In this document: positions 8,198 through 17,903 of the stretch, piece after piece
How the letters are laid out: every line of letters begins with the position of its first letter
Numbering within the stretch: the stretch's first letter is position 1
Assembly (NCBI GenBank): GCA_947455705.1
Contig: CANGPO010000002.1
Span: 1-63,169 of the forward strand
Length of the DNA: 63,169 nt
From: Actinomycetota bacterium
GTDB taxonomy: Bacteria > Actinomycetota > Actinomycetes > S36-B12 > CAIYMF01
Reading direction: 5' to 3'
The notes under the pieces: generated by a model
What the model saw: only the letters and a program-made list of their open reading frames with translations
Told to the model about the DNA's origin: nothing
The model's database searches: none
Position numbers and translations under genes: made by a program

Positions 8198-9370
8198 TCA
8201 CTTGAGGAAATCAGGGACATCCAGATCATCGTCGAGATTGTCGTCAAAGATGACTCGACGTGGTTCGCGCTTGAGTTCTTCCTCAACCACTGCAGGTGCG
8301 GAGGCCGGGATCGTAGCTGCCGATCCAGGATCAGCAGTAGCCCTAGCCGCATCAACAGCAAGAGGAGTGGATTCGACATCTCCACGGGTAATCGGGCGAG
8401 CCGATGAACGACGAGCCGGTGGGGCGCCACCGTCAAAACCTGCCGCGATAACAGTCACGCGCACCTCGTCTCCGAGAGTGTCGTCAATAACGGCACCGAA
8501 GATGATGTTTGCGTCTGGATGAGCAGAATCCGCGACGAGCTTGGCCGCCTCGTTGATCTCGAAAAGTCCCAGATCGCTACCGCCAGAAACCGAGAGCAAC
8601 ACCCCGTGTGCACCATCGATACTCGCTTCAAGCAGCGGACTTGAGATAGCGCCCTGAGCGGCAGCAACTGCACGGTCATCGCCACGTGCCGAGCCGATTC
8701 CCATCAAGGCACTTCCGGCACCAGACATGACGCTCTTAACATCAGCGAAGTCGAGGTTGATCAGACCTGGTGTCGTGATCAGATCGGTGATGCCGCTGAC
8801 ACCCTGAAGGAGCACCTGATCTGCCTGACGGAATGCGTCCAGCATCGAGATGGTGCGGTCGGACAAGGACAGCAGTCGGTCGTTCGGAATGACGATCAGG
8901 GTGTCGACTTCAGCGCGCAGCGCATCGACACCATTGTCAGCCTGGTTGCCGCGACGCTTACCCTCAAAGCCAAAGGGACGGGTCACCACACCGATGGTCA
9001 GAGCACCAAGCTCGCGGGCAATGTTTGCCACGACGGGCGCACCACCGGTGCCCGTGCCACCACCTTCGCCGGCGGTCACAAAGACCATGTCGGCACCTTT
9101 AAGAACTTCAGCGATGTCATCGCGGTGATCCTCGGCGGCCTGACGACCGACCTCGGGATCCGCGCCGGCACCAAGTCCGCGAGTGCGCTCACGACCAATG
9201 TCGAGTTTGACGTCGGCGTCGCTCATCAACAGTGCCTGCGCATCGGTGTTTACAGCGATGAACTCGACACCCTTAAGGCCTACCTCGATCATGCGGTTAA
9301 CAGCGTTAACACCACCGCCACCGATACCAACGACCTTGATCACTGCTAGGTAATTCTGCGGAGCCGCCAT
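8198..9370 (-). CDS. ftsZ: Cell division protein FtsZ
   Basis: The 390-residue tubulin-like GTPase forms the division ring. It shows [13 protein letters not shown], the GTP-binding tubulin signature [15 protein letters not shown] (about residues 101-115) and the T7 loop [12 protein letters not shown] variable linker is followed by the conserved C-terminal peptide [10 protein letters not shown] for SepF and other partners. AAGGG precedes the ATG by about 9 nt. The 180-bp gap to ftsQ probably contains its own promoter and includes an imperfect hairpin TAACcTCTA/TAGAGTTA (9419-9427/9437-9444). Confidence 0.98.
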   Translation of the reverse strand: MAAPQNYLAVIKVVGIGGGGVNAVNRMIEVGLKGVEFIAVNTDAQALLMSDADVKLDIGRERTRGLGAGADPEVGRQAAEDHRDDIAEVLKGADMVFVTAGEGGGTGTGGAPVVANIARELGALTIGVVTRPFGFEGKRRGNQADNGVDALRAEVDTLIVIPNDRLLSLSDRTISMLDAFRQADQVLLQGVSGITDLITTPGLINLDFADVKSVMSGAGSALMGIGSARGDDRAVAAAQGAISSPLLEASIDGAHGVLLSVSGGSDLGLFEINEAAKLVADSAHPDANIIFGAVIDDTLGDEVRVTVIAAGFDGGAPPARRSSARPITRGDVESTPLAVDAARATADPGSAATIPASAPAVVEEELKREPRRVIFDDNLDDDLDVPDFLK

Positions 9371-9550
9371 GGCTATCGCCCTTCATTCCCAGGGGATTTA
9401 ACCCTGTCAGACAACTCTTAACCTCTACTTGAGGGCTAGAGTTATGTCATCCTGTTGTCGTGAGGACGATAGAGGTAGTGACTACCAATGTGCAACCCAC
9501 TGGTTGAGGCTGAGCGTAAAACGAGAGGCAACGTACGTTCATCAGATGAC

Positions 9551-10282
9551 TTAACCCGCTGTCGGAACCGCCGCGTTCACGTTGCCCCGCGTCGTTGGCA
9601 GGTCCGGCGCGCTGACGTCATAGAAGCGTGCATGCAGATGAAGCAGTGCCGTCAACACGGTGTACTTGCGCTGGCTGTTCTCCGCACTCCCCCACTGGAC
9701 AAAGGCAGGGCCAGCAAGAGTGAGGACGACGTTGTCGCGAGAGGTTGCCGTGACCCTGAGGATCTTCTTCCGAAAATCCGCAGGCACGTCGGCCAGCACC
9801 GATGCGCCTGAGATCTTCGCTGCGGCATTGCGCGCGATCAAGATAGGCATTCCAGCAGGGGCCTTCGCTATGGCATCAAATGTGGTCCCCGTTGAATCGA
9901 TGTAGCTGAGCATCTTCCCGTTGGGCACGACCGCGACCGGTGTGCGCTCACCGACGACAATGACCAAGACGTTAGGCCAACCCCGACGAACCTCAACTGA
10001 CTGGACCCATGGCAGGTCGCCGACTCGGCGCGTCACTCCTGCAACGTCGACGCGGGCGAGCTGGGTACCGGCAGGAACATTGGCCGCCTGACGCACGGCA
10101 TCTGCACTCACATGGACGGCACCGATGACCCGCTCCTCATGCACCGTCAGTAGCGACGAGAAGTAGACGATATAGGTCCCCGCACCGAATACGGCCAACA
10201 ACCCGGCGAGCACGACCCACTTCCGCCAGGCCGTCGACGGCGGTGTCTCGGTGAAACGGTCAGCCTTGTCGATCACTGTCAT
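9551..10282 (-). CDS. ftsQ: Cell division protein FtsQ/DivIB
   Basis: This 243-residue bitopic membrane protein has a short cytoplasmic N-terminus and one transmembrane helix at about residues 22-46. A POTRA domain (VIGAVHVSADAVRQAANV...) is followed by the FtsQ beta domain (WPNVLVIVVGERTPVAVV). It bridges FtsZ-associated proteins and septal synthases in the divisome. The start overlaps the murC stop by 4 bp (ATGA). Confidence 0.94.
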   Translation of the reverse strand: MTVIDKADRFTETPPSTAWRKWVVLAGLLAVFGAGTYIVYFSSLLTVHEERVIGAVHVSADAVRQAANVPAGTQLARVDVAGVTRRVGDLPWVQSVEVRRGWPNVLVIVVGERTPVAVVPNGKMLSYIDSTGTTFDAIAKAPAGMPILIARNAAAKISGASVLADVPADFRKKILRVTATSRDNVVLTLAGPAFVQWGSAENSQRKYTVLTALLHLHARFYDVSAPDLPTTRGNVNAAVPTAG

Positions 10283-11697
10283 GATGACAGCGCCTCACGA
10301 AGGCGCAGTAGGTCGAGAACTTCAGTACCGATCATCGCGATATCACCAGCGCCGAGCGTCATGACCACGTCACCGGGCCGCGCTCGATCTACTAGGTGTT
10401 GAGCCACCCTGCTCCACGACGGTTCAAACACCACCTGCTCCGCAGGTAGCGGTACATGGGAAGCCATCGCAACCCCCGAGGCGCCAGGAATAGCCTCCTC
10501 GCCCGGTGCAAATACCTCCAGCACGACAACCTGATCTGCAAGACCGAGTGCCTCACCAAATTCCTTCACGAACATCGCGGTTCGGTAATAGTGGTGAGCT
10601 TGGAACGCAACAACGAGTTGGCTGTCGCCAATGACCTCTCGCATCGCCCGCAGAGTTGCTGCAATCTCCGTCGGGTGATGGGCGTAGTCGTCATAGACGC
10701 GAACCCGATCTGCACTGCCCTTGTAGTCGAATCGACGTCGCGTTCCACTAAAGCCCGCCAAGCCGGCCCGCAGATCTGTCGCGTTATAGCCAAGCCCAAT
10801 TCCCGTTACGAGAGCTGCCGTGGCATTGAGTGCATTGTGACGACCGGGAACAGCCAACTCAACGACACCGAGGCGCACTCCTCGCGCGATAACGTCAAAG
10901 CGCCAGCCACGCTCGCCGACGCCGAGCATGTCAACGCGATAGTCGGCGTCATCGCTGACCCCATACGTCCGCACGTCAACGCCGGCAGCACGCGCACTCA
11001 TCGCTAACCGAGCACCGCCCGGATCGTCGACGCACACCGTAACGAAGCCGCCGCGCTGTGAGATCGCGAGGCTGAACTCAAGAAAGGCAGACTCGATGGC
11101 GTCAAAAGTCTTCCAGTAATCGAGATGATCCGGTTCAACATTCGTGACGATCCCGGCAAAAGCGGGCAGGGCAAGAAATGCCCCATCACTCTCGTCAGCC
11201 TCTGCAACGAAGTCAGTACCGGATCCCAGGTAGGCATTGCTGCCACTTTCGTTGAGTTCACTTCCAATGGCGAACGATGGGTCAGCCCCACACGCCTGAA
11301 GTGCGATCGTGAGCATCGATGTCGTGGTGGTCTTGCCGTGAGTACCTGCCACCGCGATTCCTCGGTAGCCCTCCATGATCGCGGCAAGCGCCTCGGCGCG
11401 AGTCATCACCCGGATACCCCGCTCGCGGGCGGCCACAAGCTCTGGATTCGTCTGGGGAATGGCCGTCGAGACGATCAACGTATCGATCTCGGTGGCATGT
11501 TCGGCCGAATGACCAATGTGAACATCTACTCCAAGAACAGCTAATGCGGCCACCCGACGTGAGTCCTTGGCATCGCAACCGCTGACAGTCACTCCGCGAG
11601 CAACCAGGATGCGCGAGATCCCAGACATACCTGCACCGCCGATGCCCATGACGTGAACACGTCCCAAGCTGGTGAGGTTGCCTACCGCCTCGTTCAT
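10279..11697 (-). CDS. murC: UDP-N-acetylmuramate--L-alanine ligase
   Basis: The 472-residue Mur ligase adds L-alanine to UDP-MurNAc in the cytoplasm. The Rossmann-type N-terminus HVMGIGGAGMSGISRIL and the ATP loop GTHGKTTTTSML (about residue 117) are typical of MurC, as are EADESDGAF and YDDYAHHPTEI in the central and C-terminal domains. The start is 8 bp after murG. No murB lies between murC and ftsQ, as is normal for actinobacteria. Confidence 0.97.
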   Translation of the reverse strand: MNEAVGNLTSLGRVHVMGIGGAGMSGISRILVARGVTVSGCDAKDSRRVAALAVLGVDVHIGHSAEHATEIDTLIVSTAIPQTNPELVAARERGIRVMTRAEALAAIMEGYRGIAVAGTHGKTTTTSMLTIALQACGADPSFAIGSELNESGSNAYLGSGTDFVAEADESDGAFLALPAFAGIVTNVEPDHLDYWKTFDAIESAFLEFSLAISQRGGFVTVCVDDPGGARLAMSARAAGVDVRTYGVSDDADYRVDMLGVGERGWRFDVIARGVRLGVVELAVPGRHNALNATAALVTGIGLGYNATDLRAGLAGFSGTRRRFDYKGSADRVRVYDDYAHHPTEIAATLRAMREVIGDSQLVVAFQAHHYYRTAMFVKEFGEALGLADQVVVLEVFAPGEEAIPGASGVAMASHVPLPAEQVVFEPSWSRVAQHLVDRARPGDVVMTLGAGDIAMIGTEVLDLLRLREALSS

Positions 11698-11705
11698 GTC
11701 ATTCC

Positions 11706-12806
11706 CTAACTCGTCTGCGCACGATCACTCGCGCTGGCGATTGCATCCAAAACCAACAGTCGTAGTCTCTCGTCCGCATCGCGCTGACCGTGGGAGGCTG
11801 CGGCAATCTCCATCTCGCGTCGTTGATCAACGTCAAGCAACAGCGGCCGCACATTCTCTGAAATCCACGCTCCCGTGAGCTGGCCGTCATCAATGAGGAG
11901 CCCGCCGCCTGCGCCCACGACCGGCAGTGCATTAAGTCGTTGTTCGCCATTGCCAATGGGCAGCGGCACGTACACAGCCGGTAGACCCACCGCGGCAAGT
12001 TCAGCGCAGGTCATCGCACCGGCCCGACACAGTGCGACATCGGCCGCGGCGTATGCAAGATCCATCCGATCGATGTAGCGAAGACCAACATAGGGTGCCG
12101 CACCAAGGCTTCCGGTGGGCCGCTGATCATCATTGCGCTCACCAGCCGAATGCAAAATCTGTACGCCGGCCTGGGTCAAATCCGGCGCGGCATCGACAAT
12201 CGCAGCGTTCAGGCTACGAGCCCCCTGCGAACCTCCGAATATGAACAACGTCGGCAGGTCCGGATCGAGCCCGAAGTGAGCCCGGGCCTGGGCCTGAATC
12301 GAGGAACGATCCAACGTTGCAATCGTTCGTCGCAGTGGAAGGCCAATGTGTTCTGAACGCGCCAACGCGCCAGGTACAGCCGAGGCAAGAAATGGCGTGA
12401 ATCGAGCACCGACTCGATTCGCCAACCCTGGGCGAGCATTCGCCTCATGAATCACGATGGGCGTACGTCCTCGAGCGGCCAGATACGCCGGTAATGCCAC
12501 GTATCCACCAAAACCGACGACGACATCGGCCTGTGTCTCGTTCAACACCCGTTGAACATCTTTGATCGACTGACGGACCCTGGTTGGTAGACGCACCAAG
12601 TCACCGCTGAGTCGACGAGGCATCGGCGATGCGGTGATGAGGTGAAGGTCGTAGCCCCGTTCAGGTACGAGCCTAGTTTCCAGCCCACGCTCGGTTCCCA
12701 AGGCGGAAACCTGAATTGACGAATCATGTCGCACAAGACAGTCCGCAAGATTAAGTGACGGTTCGATGTGCCCCGCCGTGCCACCGCCAGCCAACAAAAC
12801 ATGCAT
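11706..12806 (-). CDS. murG: Lipid II synthase MurG (GlcNAc transferase)
   Basis: The 366-residue GT-B enzyme transfers GlcNAc to lipid I at the inner membrane face. Key blocks are LLAGGGTAGHIEPSLNLAD, the acceptor-site HEANARPGLANRVGARF, the donor-site GGSQGARSLN and CRAGAMTCAELAAVGLPAVYVPLP. It starts 6 bp after the ftsW stop. Confidence 0.97.
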   Translation of the reverse strand: MHVLLAGGGTAGHIEPSLNLADCLVRHDSSIQVSALGTERGLETRLVPERGYDLHLITASPMPRRLSGDLVRLPTRVRQSIKDVQRVLNETQADVVVGFGGYVALPAYLAARGRTPIVIHEANARPGLANRVGARFTPFLASAVPGALARSEHIGLPLRRTIATLDRSSIQAQARAHFGLDPDLPTLFIFGGSQGARSLNAAIVDAAPDLTQAGVQILHSAGERNDDQRPTGSLGAAPYVGLRYIDRMDLAYAAADVALCRAGAMTCAELAAVGLPAVYVPLPIGNGEQRLNALPVVGAGGGLLIDDGQLTGAWISENVRPLLLDVDQRREMEIAAASHGQRDADERLRLLVLDAIASASDRAQTS

Positions 12807-12812
12807 GTGCGA

Positions 12813-13994
12813 TCACCGAGCCGATGCTCGGGCAGCAGGCCTTTCGCGGGCGGGACGTCCGGCCTCGATTCTAGCGAACGACATCAACATGCCAAGAACG
12901 AACAGGGTTGGTACCAAAGACGATCCACCGTACGAGACAAGAGGTAGAGGCACACCGGTGATGGGCAGCAGTTGGAGTACGGCGCAGAGGTTGAGCAGAG
13001 CCTGGGTGGAGATCCACGCAACGGCAGCCGCCGATGCAGTCCGCACGAACGGATCGGTCGTACGCATCGCGAGCCTAAGCCCGGCAATAATGATCGTCGC
13101 AAACAGACAAATCACGAGCAACGAACCGAATAATCCGAGCTCCTCGCCGACGACGGAGTAGATGAAATCCGTATGCGCTTCAGGCAATCCGACCCACTTT
13201 TCGCGCGACGCCCCAAGACCGAGACCAAACCAACCGCCGCTGCCCATCGCGGCGCGAGCCTGCAGTAGCTGGAACCCTTTTCCCATCGGGTCGTCTTCAG
13301 GGTGCAGCCAATAGTGAATGCGGTCCATCCGATAGCCCTTGGTCAGACTCTGAACGGCCACTAAGGCAAGGACACCTACGGCCCCAAGACCAAAGATGCG
13401 CATGGGGGCACCGTTGACGAACAGAACCGCGCCAATCATCGGCAGGATGATGATGGCCGTTCCAAAATCACCTTCGGCAAGAACGAGCAGAACGATAAGG
13501 AGCCCAACCGGCACCACCGGAACAAGCAGGTGCTTCCACTGATTCATCAGGTTCTGCTTGCGCACGACAAGGTCGGCGGCCCACAACACGAATGCGAGTT
13601 TGGCGAACTCGCTTGGCTGCAACCGGAACGGCCCGTAGATCTCAATCCAGTTACGTTGACCGGCCACGGCATGTCCGATGAACAGCACCAGGACCAGCGT
13701 GACTAGTGAAAAAACCATAAGTGGGTACGCAAGTTTGCGATACGACGCAACGGACATTCGAGAGGCAGCGAACATCACAATCAGGCCAAAGATCGCGAAC
13801 ATAACCTGTCGAAACCACAGTGTGTATGCCGAACCATGTTCCTGAAGGCTGACAATCGTCGATGCCGACAAGACCATTGCCAAACCGAGCACCAATAGCA
13901 GGATCGTTGACCCCGCCAGCAGGTAGTAGGTCGTCATGGGATGTTCGCGGCGTGATGCCGTTTTTGTTTCCGGTGTTCGCAAGGTCTGGGTCAT
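12813..13994 (-). CDS. ftsW: SEDS glycosyltransferase FtsW
   Basis: This 393-residue polytopic SEDS-family lipid II polymerase of the septum has about ten hydrophobic segments. It carries the signature QPSEFAKLAFVLWAADLVV, GKGFQLLQARAAMGSGGWFG, the PEAHTDFIYSVVGEELG loop and the C-terminal VPLPLVSYGGSS motif. It probably works with the PBP encoded by ftsI in the same operon. The ATGA overlap with murD (13991-13994) suggests translational coupling. The N-terminal 20 residues are polar, and an internal ATG at 13937 is an alternative start. Confidence 0.95.
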   Translation of the reverse strand: MTQTLRTPETKTASRREHPMTTYYLLAGSTILLLVLGLAMVLSASTIVSLQEHGSAYTLWFRQVMFAIFGLIVMFAASRMSVASYRKLAYPLMVFSLVTLVLVLFIGHAVAGQRNWIEIYGPFRLQPSEFAKLAFVLWAADLVVRKQNLMNQWKHLLVPVVPVGLLIVLLVLAEGDFGTAIIILPMIGAVLFVNGAPMRIFGLGAVGVLALVAVQSLTKGYRMDRIHYWLHPEDDPMGKGFQLLQARAAMGSGGWFGLGLGASREKWVGLPEAHTDFIYSVVGEELGLFGSLLVICLFATIIIAGLRLAMRTTDPFVRTASAAAVAWISTQALLNLCAVLQLLPITGVPLPLVSYGGSSLVPTLFVLGMLMSFARIEAGRPARERPAARASAR

Positions 13995-15442
13995 GACAGC
14001 ACCAACCGCTGGATCGAATCAGCGAATGCGTCACCACGGTGGGCGTAATCACCGAACATGTCCCATGAGGCGCAACCAGGGGCCAGCAGCACCGTGTCGC
14101 CATCAGATGCCATGGCAGCCGCGGCTACAACGACATCATCCATTGCACCAGTGTCGGTCCGCGGAACCTCCACAATGGGGACATTCGGCGCGTGTCGCAT
14201 CAGTGCCTCGCGGATCTTGTCGCGGTCGACTCCGAGCAACACCACGCCACGCATTCGGTCGGCCGTCAGACGCACCAATTCATCAAACTCTTGCCCCTTG
14301 GCCATGCCCCCGGCGATCCACACCACGGACTCGTAGGCCAGTAGCGACGTCTGTGCCGCATGGCAATTTGTTGCCTTGGAATCGTCCACCCAGCGAATAC
14401 CCTCATGCTGCGCAACTGTCGCGATTCGATGACCGGCAGCCTGAAATTGCTCGAGGCCTTCGGCAATAGCCCTCGCCGGCACGCCGTACGCCCGTGCCAA
14501 CGCTGCTGCAGCTAACGCATTCGCAACATTGTGCGGGGCGAACGGCTTTACGAGTTCGACCGACCCCAACTCCAGTGCGGCATCGGCGCGATTTTCAATG
14601 AACGCACGATCAACGAGTAGGTCGTCCACTACGCCGAGCATGGACCGCCCGGGCACTCCAAGGGTGAAGCCAATCGCTCGACAGCCCTCAACAACCTCAG
14701 CCTCTTCAACCATGCGTTCGGTCTCTGGATCGAGCACGTTATAGACAGCCGCAATCTGCGTGTTGCGATAAATACGTGCTTTGGCATCTCGATACGCCTC
14801 GAAGGAGCCGAAGAGATCTACGTGATCAGGTGCCAGGTTTAAGCACACCGACGCAACCGGACTCGCCGAATAAAGGAATGGGAGTTGTGGGGCACCCACC
14901 TCAACGGCGAATACATCACATCCGATCGGATCCATGACTGCGTCAACTAGCGATACCCCGATATTGCCCACCGACGCGGTACGAAGTCCGGCAGCCCGAA
15001 GGATGGATTCAAGCATCAAGGTTGTGGTGGTTTTACCGTTCGTTCCAGTGACGAAGAGCCATGCGGCCGGATTCTCGCCACGCAGGCGCCAGGCAAGTTC
15101 CAGTTCGCCCCAAACCGGCACGTCACGCGCAACGGCAGCCGCAATGATGGGCGCTGACGGAGGTAGGCCCGGCGAGACGATCAAGACGTCCACACCATCG
15201 GGCAGGGTATCGGCGTCACCGAGCCGAACCGTTGCCCCAACCACCCCAAGGATGTCTGCGCGCTCACGTTGCCGTTCGCCATCAGCTGCATCTACAACAG
15301 TGACCCGAGCACCGAGATGGATCAGCTGGTCGGCACAGGCGAACCCGGCCACGCCGATTCCAGCGACGACGGCATGGACCTGTGACCAATCGGAAGCACG
15401 GTTGAACTGCCAGACATCAACCTGCGTCACTGACGAACCCAT
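13991..15442 (-). CDS. murD: UDP-N-acetylmuramoyl-L-alanine--D-glutamate ligase
   Basis: The 483-residue Mur ligase adds D-glutamate. Visible motifs are VVAGIGVAGFACADQL at the N-terminus, the ATP loop VTGTNGKTTTTLML, NLAPDHVDLFGSFEAY and WVDDSKATNCHAA. It overlaps the mraY stop by 16 bp. The N-terminus has about 20 residues before the conserved fold. Confidence 0.97.
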   Translation of the reverse strand: MGSSVTQVDVWQFNRASDWSQVHAVVAGIGVAGFACADQLIHLGARVTVVDAADGERQRERADILGVVGATVRLGDADTLPDGVDVLIVSPGLPPSAPIIAAAVARDVPVWGELELAWRLRGENPAAWLFVTGTNGKTTTTLMLESILRAAGLRTASVGNIGVSLVDAVMDPIGCDVFAVEVGAPQLPFLYSASPVASVCLNLAPDHVDLFGSFEAYRDAKARIYRNTQIAAVYNVLDPETERMVEEAEVVEGCRAIGFTLGVPGRSMLGVVDDLLVDRAFIENRADAALELGSVELVKPFAPHNVANALAAAALARAYGVPARAIAEGLEQFQAAGHRIATVAQHEGIRWVDDSKATNCHAAQTSLLAYESVVWIAGGMAKGQEFDELVRLTADRMRGVVLLGVDRDKIREALMRHAPNVPIVEVPRTDTGAMDDVVVAAAAMASDGDTVLLAPGCASWDMFGDYAHRGDAFADSIQRLVLS

Positions 15443-16494
15443 TCGGCGTAGAACAGGCCAACACCTGCGGCAACGAACAACCCCTGGATGATCCAGAACC
15501 GAACAACGATTTGAACTTCCGGCCAGCCAAGCATTTCAAAGTGATGGTGAAGTGGAGCCATCCGAAACATTCGCTTACCCGTCAGTTTGAAACTGCCGAC
15601 CTGCCCGATGACCGACAGAGCCACAATCACAAATAATCCAGCGAAGAGCGGAAGAAGTAGTTCCGTTCGAGACAGGATTGCCAATGCCGCTATCGCTCCG
15701 CCCAGGGACAGCGAACCTGTATCGCCCATCCAGATCTTGGCCGGTGACGTATTCCACCATAGGAAGCCGAAACAGGCTCCAGCAGCCGCAGCGGCAAAAA
15801 CCGCAAGATCTAATGGATCGCGCACGTCGTAGCAACGAGCGAACTGACCGAACTCGCAGTTCTGACCCTGCTGCCACACCGACGTGATGGTGTACGCCCC
15901 GAACGTCATGACCGAAGCACCCGCAGCAAGACCGTCGAGACCATCGGTGAGATTGACCGCATTGGTCGTGCCCGTCACTAGGAACCACACCCAGATCAAG
16001 AACAAAGCCGTCGGGAGAACAAATGTTGTATCGCGGAACAGCGAAATGGCTTGGGACGCAGGGGTTCGGCCGTACTGATCTGCGAACTGAATCGACAGCA
16101 CTCCGAAACTTAACGCGACCGCCGCTTGGCCCAGGAGTTTCGTTCGAGCGCGCACCCCAGTACTTCGCTGCTGGAAGATTTTGAGGTAGTCATCGGCGAT
16201 ACCAACGATGCCCAATCCGCAGGTCAGGAAAAGCGCCAATAGCCCGGAAACAGAGGGTAACCGCCACATAAGCAAATGAGCTACGAAGTAACCGATAATC
16301 AGGCCGCCGAGAATGGCCAGACCACCCATCGATGGGGTGCCCTTCTTACCCTGGTGTTCGGGGTACAACTCGTCGGGCTTTGACACGCGGATGGCCTGGG
16401 CATATCCGTGCTGGCGAAGGAACTTGATCAACAGCGGGGTGCCAAGAATCGCCACGAAGAAGGCGGTTACTGAACCGATGAACACGAGCCTCAT
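15427..16494 (-). CDS. mraY: Phospho-N-acetylmuramoyl-pentapeptide transferase MraY
   Basis: The 355-residue integral membrane enzyme makes lipid I from UDP-MurNAc-pentapeptide and undecaprenyl phosphate. The signature HQGKKGTPSMGG lies in the first cytoplasmic loop, with the Mg-site NLTDGLDGLAAG and MGDTGSLSLGGA further on, and MAPLHHHFE near the C-terminus. About ten transmembrane helices are apparent. ATGA overlap with murF. Confidence 0.98.
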   Translation of the reverse strand: MRLVFIGSVTAFFVAILGTPLLIKFLRQHGYAQAIRVSKPDELYPEHQGKKGTPSMGGLAILGGLIIGYFVAHLLMWRLPSVSGLLALFLTCGLGIVGIADDYLKIFQQRSTGVRARTKLLGQAAVALSFGVLSIQFADQYGRTPASQAISLFRDTTFVLPTALFLIWVWFLVTGTTNAVNLTDGLDGLAAGASVMTFGAYTITSVWQQGQNCEFGQFARCYDVRDPLDLAVFAAAAAGACFGFLWWNTSPAKIWMGDTGSLSLGGAIAALAILSRTELLLPLFAGLFVIVALSVIGQVGSFKLTGKRMFRMAPLHHHFEMLGWPEVQIVVRFWIIQGLFVAAGVGLFYAEWVRQ

Positions 16495-17903
16495 GAGTCA
16501 AGCCCCAAGATCCCAGCGGCGACTGCGTCAAGTCCAACAGCACGCGAGGCCTTAACCAGAACGACGTCATTGCTGCGCAGTTCCGTCGACAGCAACGCGA
16601 CGGCCGCTTGCGGGTTGGCCACTAGCCTTGTTCCCTCTGACATCCCAGCAGCACTCCGTGCATCCGCGATTGCCTGAGCAGCCGCACCAACAATGACCAC
16701 CTGCTCGACACCCAACTCCACAGTGAGTCGGCCGATTTCCTCGTGCGCGGCTTGTGATGATTCTCCCAACTCACGCATCTCTCCGAGTACTGCAAACGAC
16801 CGGCGAGTCGCAGAAACTTCCGCAGGTATTCCGCCTGCAATCACCATGAGGGCGCGCAGAGCCGCGGCCACAGACTCCGGATTGGCGTTGTAGGCGTCAT
16901 TGATCACCGTGACGTCGTCAGCCGTCGTTGAAACCTCCATCCGCCATCGACTCAGGGCCCGGACGACGCTCAATTGCTCTGCCAACTGCGCTAGCGGAGC
17001 ACCTAACGAGATGCCGGCAGCTACAACCGCGGCTGCATTGAGCACATGGTGTTCACCAACCAGAGGTAGGTCAACGCGCACGGACTCGTCAGCGACGTGA
17101 ACGGTGAAAGACGGCGTCCCATGGGCGGACATGGATATGTCAGACACCCGAACATCGGCCGTGTCACCCCGCCCGAAGGTAAGAACTGCAGCGTTGGTAC
17201 GAGACCGCATTGCTCGAACAAGTTCATCGTCATCATTCAAAATCGCAACACCGTCATGGGGTAGGGACTCGATGAGCTCACCCTTTGCTTGCGCGATGAC
17301 AGCGCGCGAACCGAACTCTCCAACATGGGCGCTCCCCACGTTCAGCACGATTCCAATTTTCGGAGGCGTGATGTCACACAAGTACCGGACATGGCCGATA
17401 CCGCGCGCCCCCATCTCCGCCACGAGAAATCGGGTCTGACGATCAACACCAAGTGCCGTGAGCGGCAAACCCGTTTCATTGTTGAAGGAACCGACCGGAG
17501 CGATCGTGGGGCCCAACGTTGGCAGCACTTGTGCAAGGAGATCTTTCGTACTCGTCTTACCTGATGAACCAGTCAACCCAACGACCGTCAGCTCAGGTAA
17601 TCGATCAACAACACCGCGAGCCAAACGACCAAGCGCCTGCACAGTGTCATTCACACGTATCTGCGGAAGGCCGATATCGAGATCGCGCGCCGTGATTGCG
17701 GCTATCGCTCCATCAGCGACGGCCCGCTCAGCGAAATCATGACCATCAAATTGTTCACCGTGAATCGCAACAAAAAGGTCACCTAGAGCGACCTGACGTG
17801 AGTCGATCCGCACATCGCCTGTCACTACAGCGGAATCATCAGCAACGAACCGAAGCGTGCCATCGGTGATTGCTGCAATCTCAGCGAGCGTAAGCCGAAT
17901 CAT
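16491..17903 (-). CDS. murF: UDP-MurNAc-tripeptide--D-Ala-D-Ala ligase MurF
   Basis: This 470-residue Mur ligase adds D-Ala-D-Ala. It has an N-terminal UDP-binding domain (GDVRIDSRQVALGDLFVAI), the ATP loop GLTGSSGKTSTKDLL, the NNETGLPLTAL block characteristic of MurF, and NDAYNANPESV. The start overlaps the murE stop by 4 bp. Confidence 0.97.
   Translation of the reverse strand: MIRLTLAEIAAITDGTLRFVADDSAVVTGDVRIDSRQVALGDLFVAIHGEQFDGHDFAERAVADGAIAAITARDLDIGLPQIRVNDTVQALGRLARGVVDRLPELTVVGLTGSSGKTSTKDLLAQVLPTLGPTIAPVGSFNNETGLPLTALGVDRQTRFLVAEMGARGIGHVRYLCDITPPKIGIVLNVGSAHVGEFGSRAVIAQAKGELIESLPHDGVAILNDDDELVRAMRSRTNAAVLTFGRGDTADVRVSDISMSAHGTPSFTVHVADESVRVDLPLVGEHHVLNAAAVVAAGISLGAPLAQLAEQLSVVRALSRWRMEVSTTADDVTVINDAYNANPESVAAALRALMVIAGGIPAEVSATRRSFAVLGEMRELGESSQAAHEEIGRLTVELGVEQVVIVGAAAQAIADARSAAGMSEGTRLVANPQAAVALLSTELRSNDVVLVKASRAVGLDAVAAGILGLDS

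Noticed and set aside
10456-11007. 183-codon plus-strand frame
   Set aside because: Antisense to the MurC core, whose motifs are unambiguous.
14934-15491. 185-codon plus-strand frame
   Set aside because: Antisense to murD and the end of mraY; Ser/Thr/Pro-rich as expected for a shadow frame.
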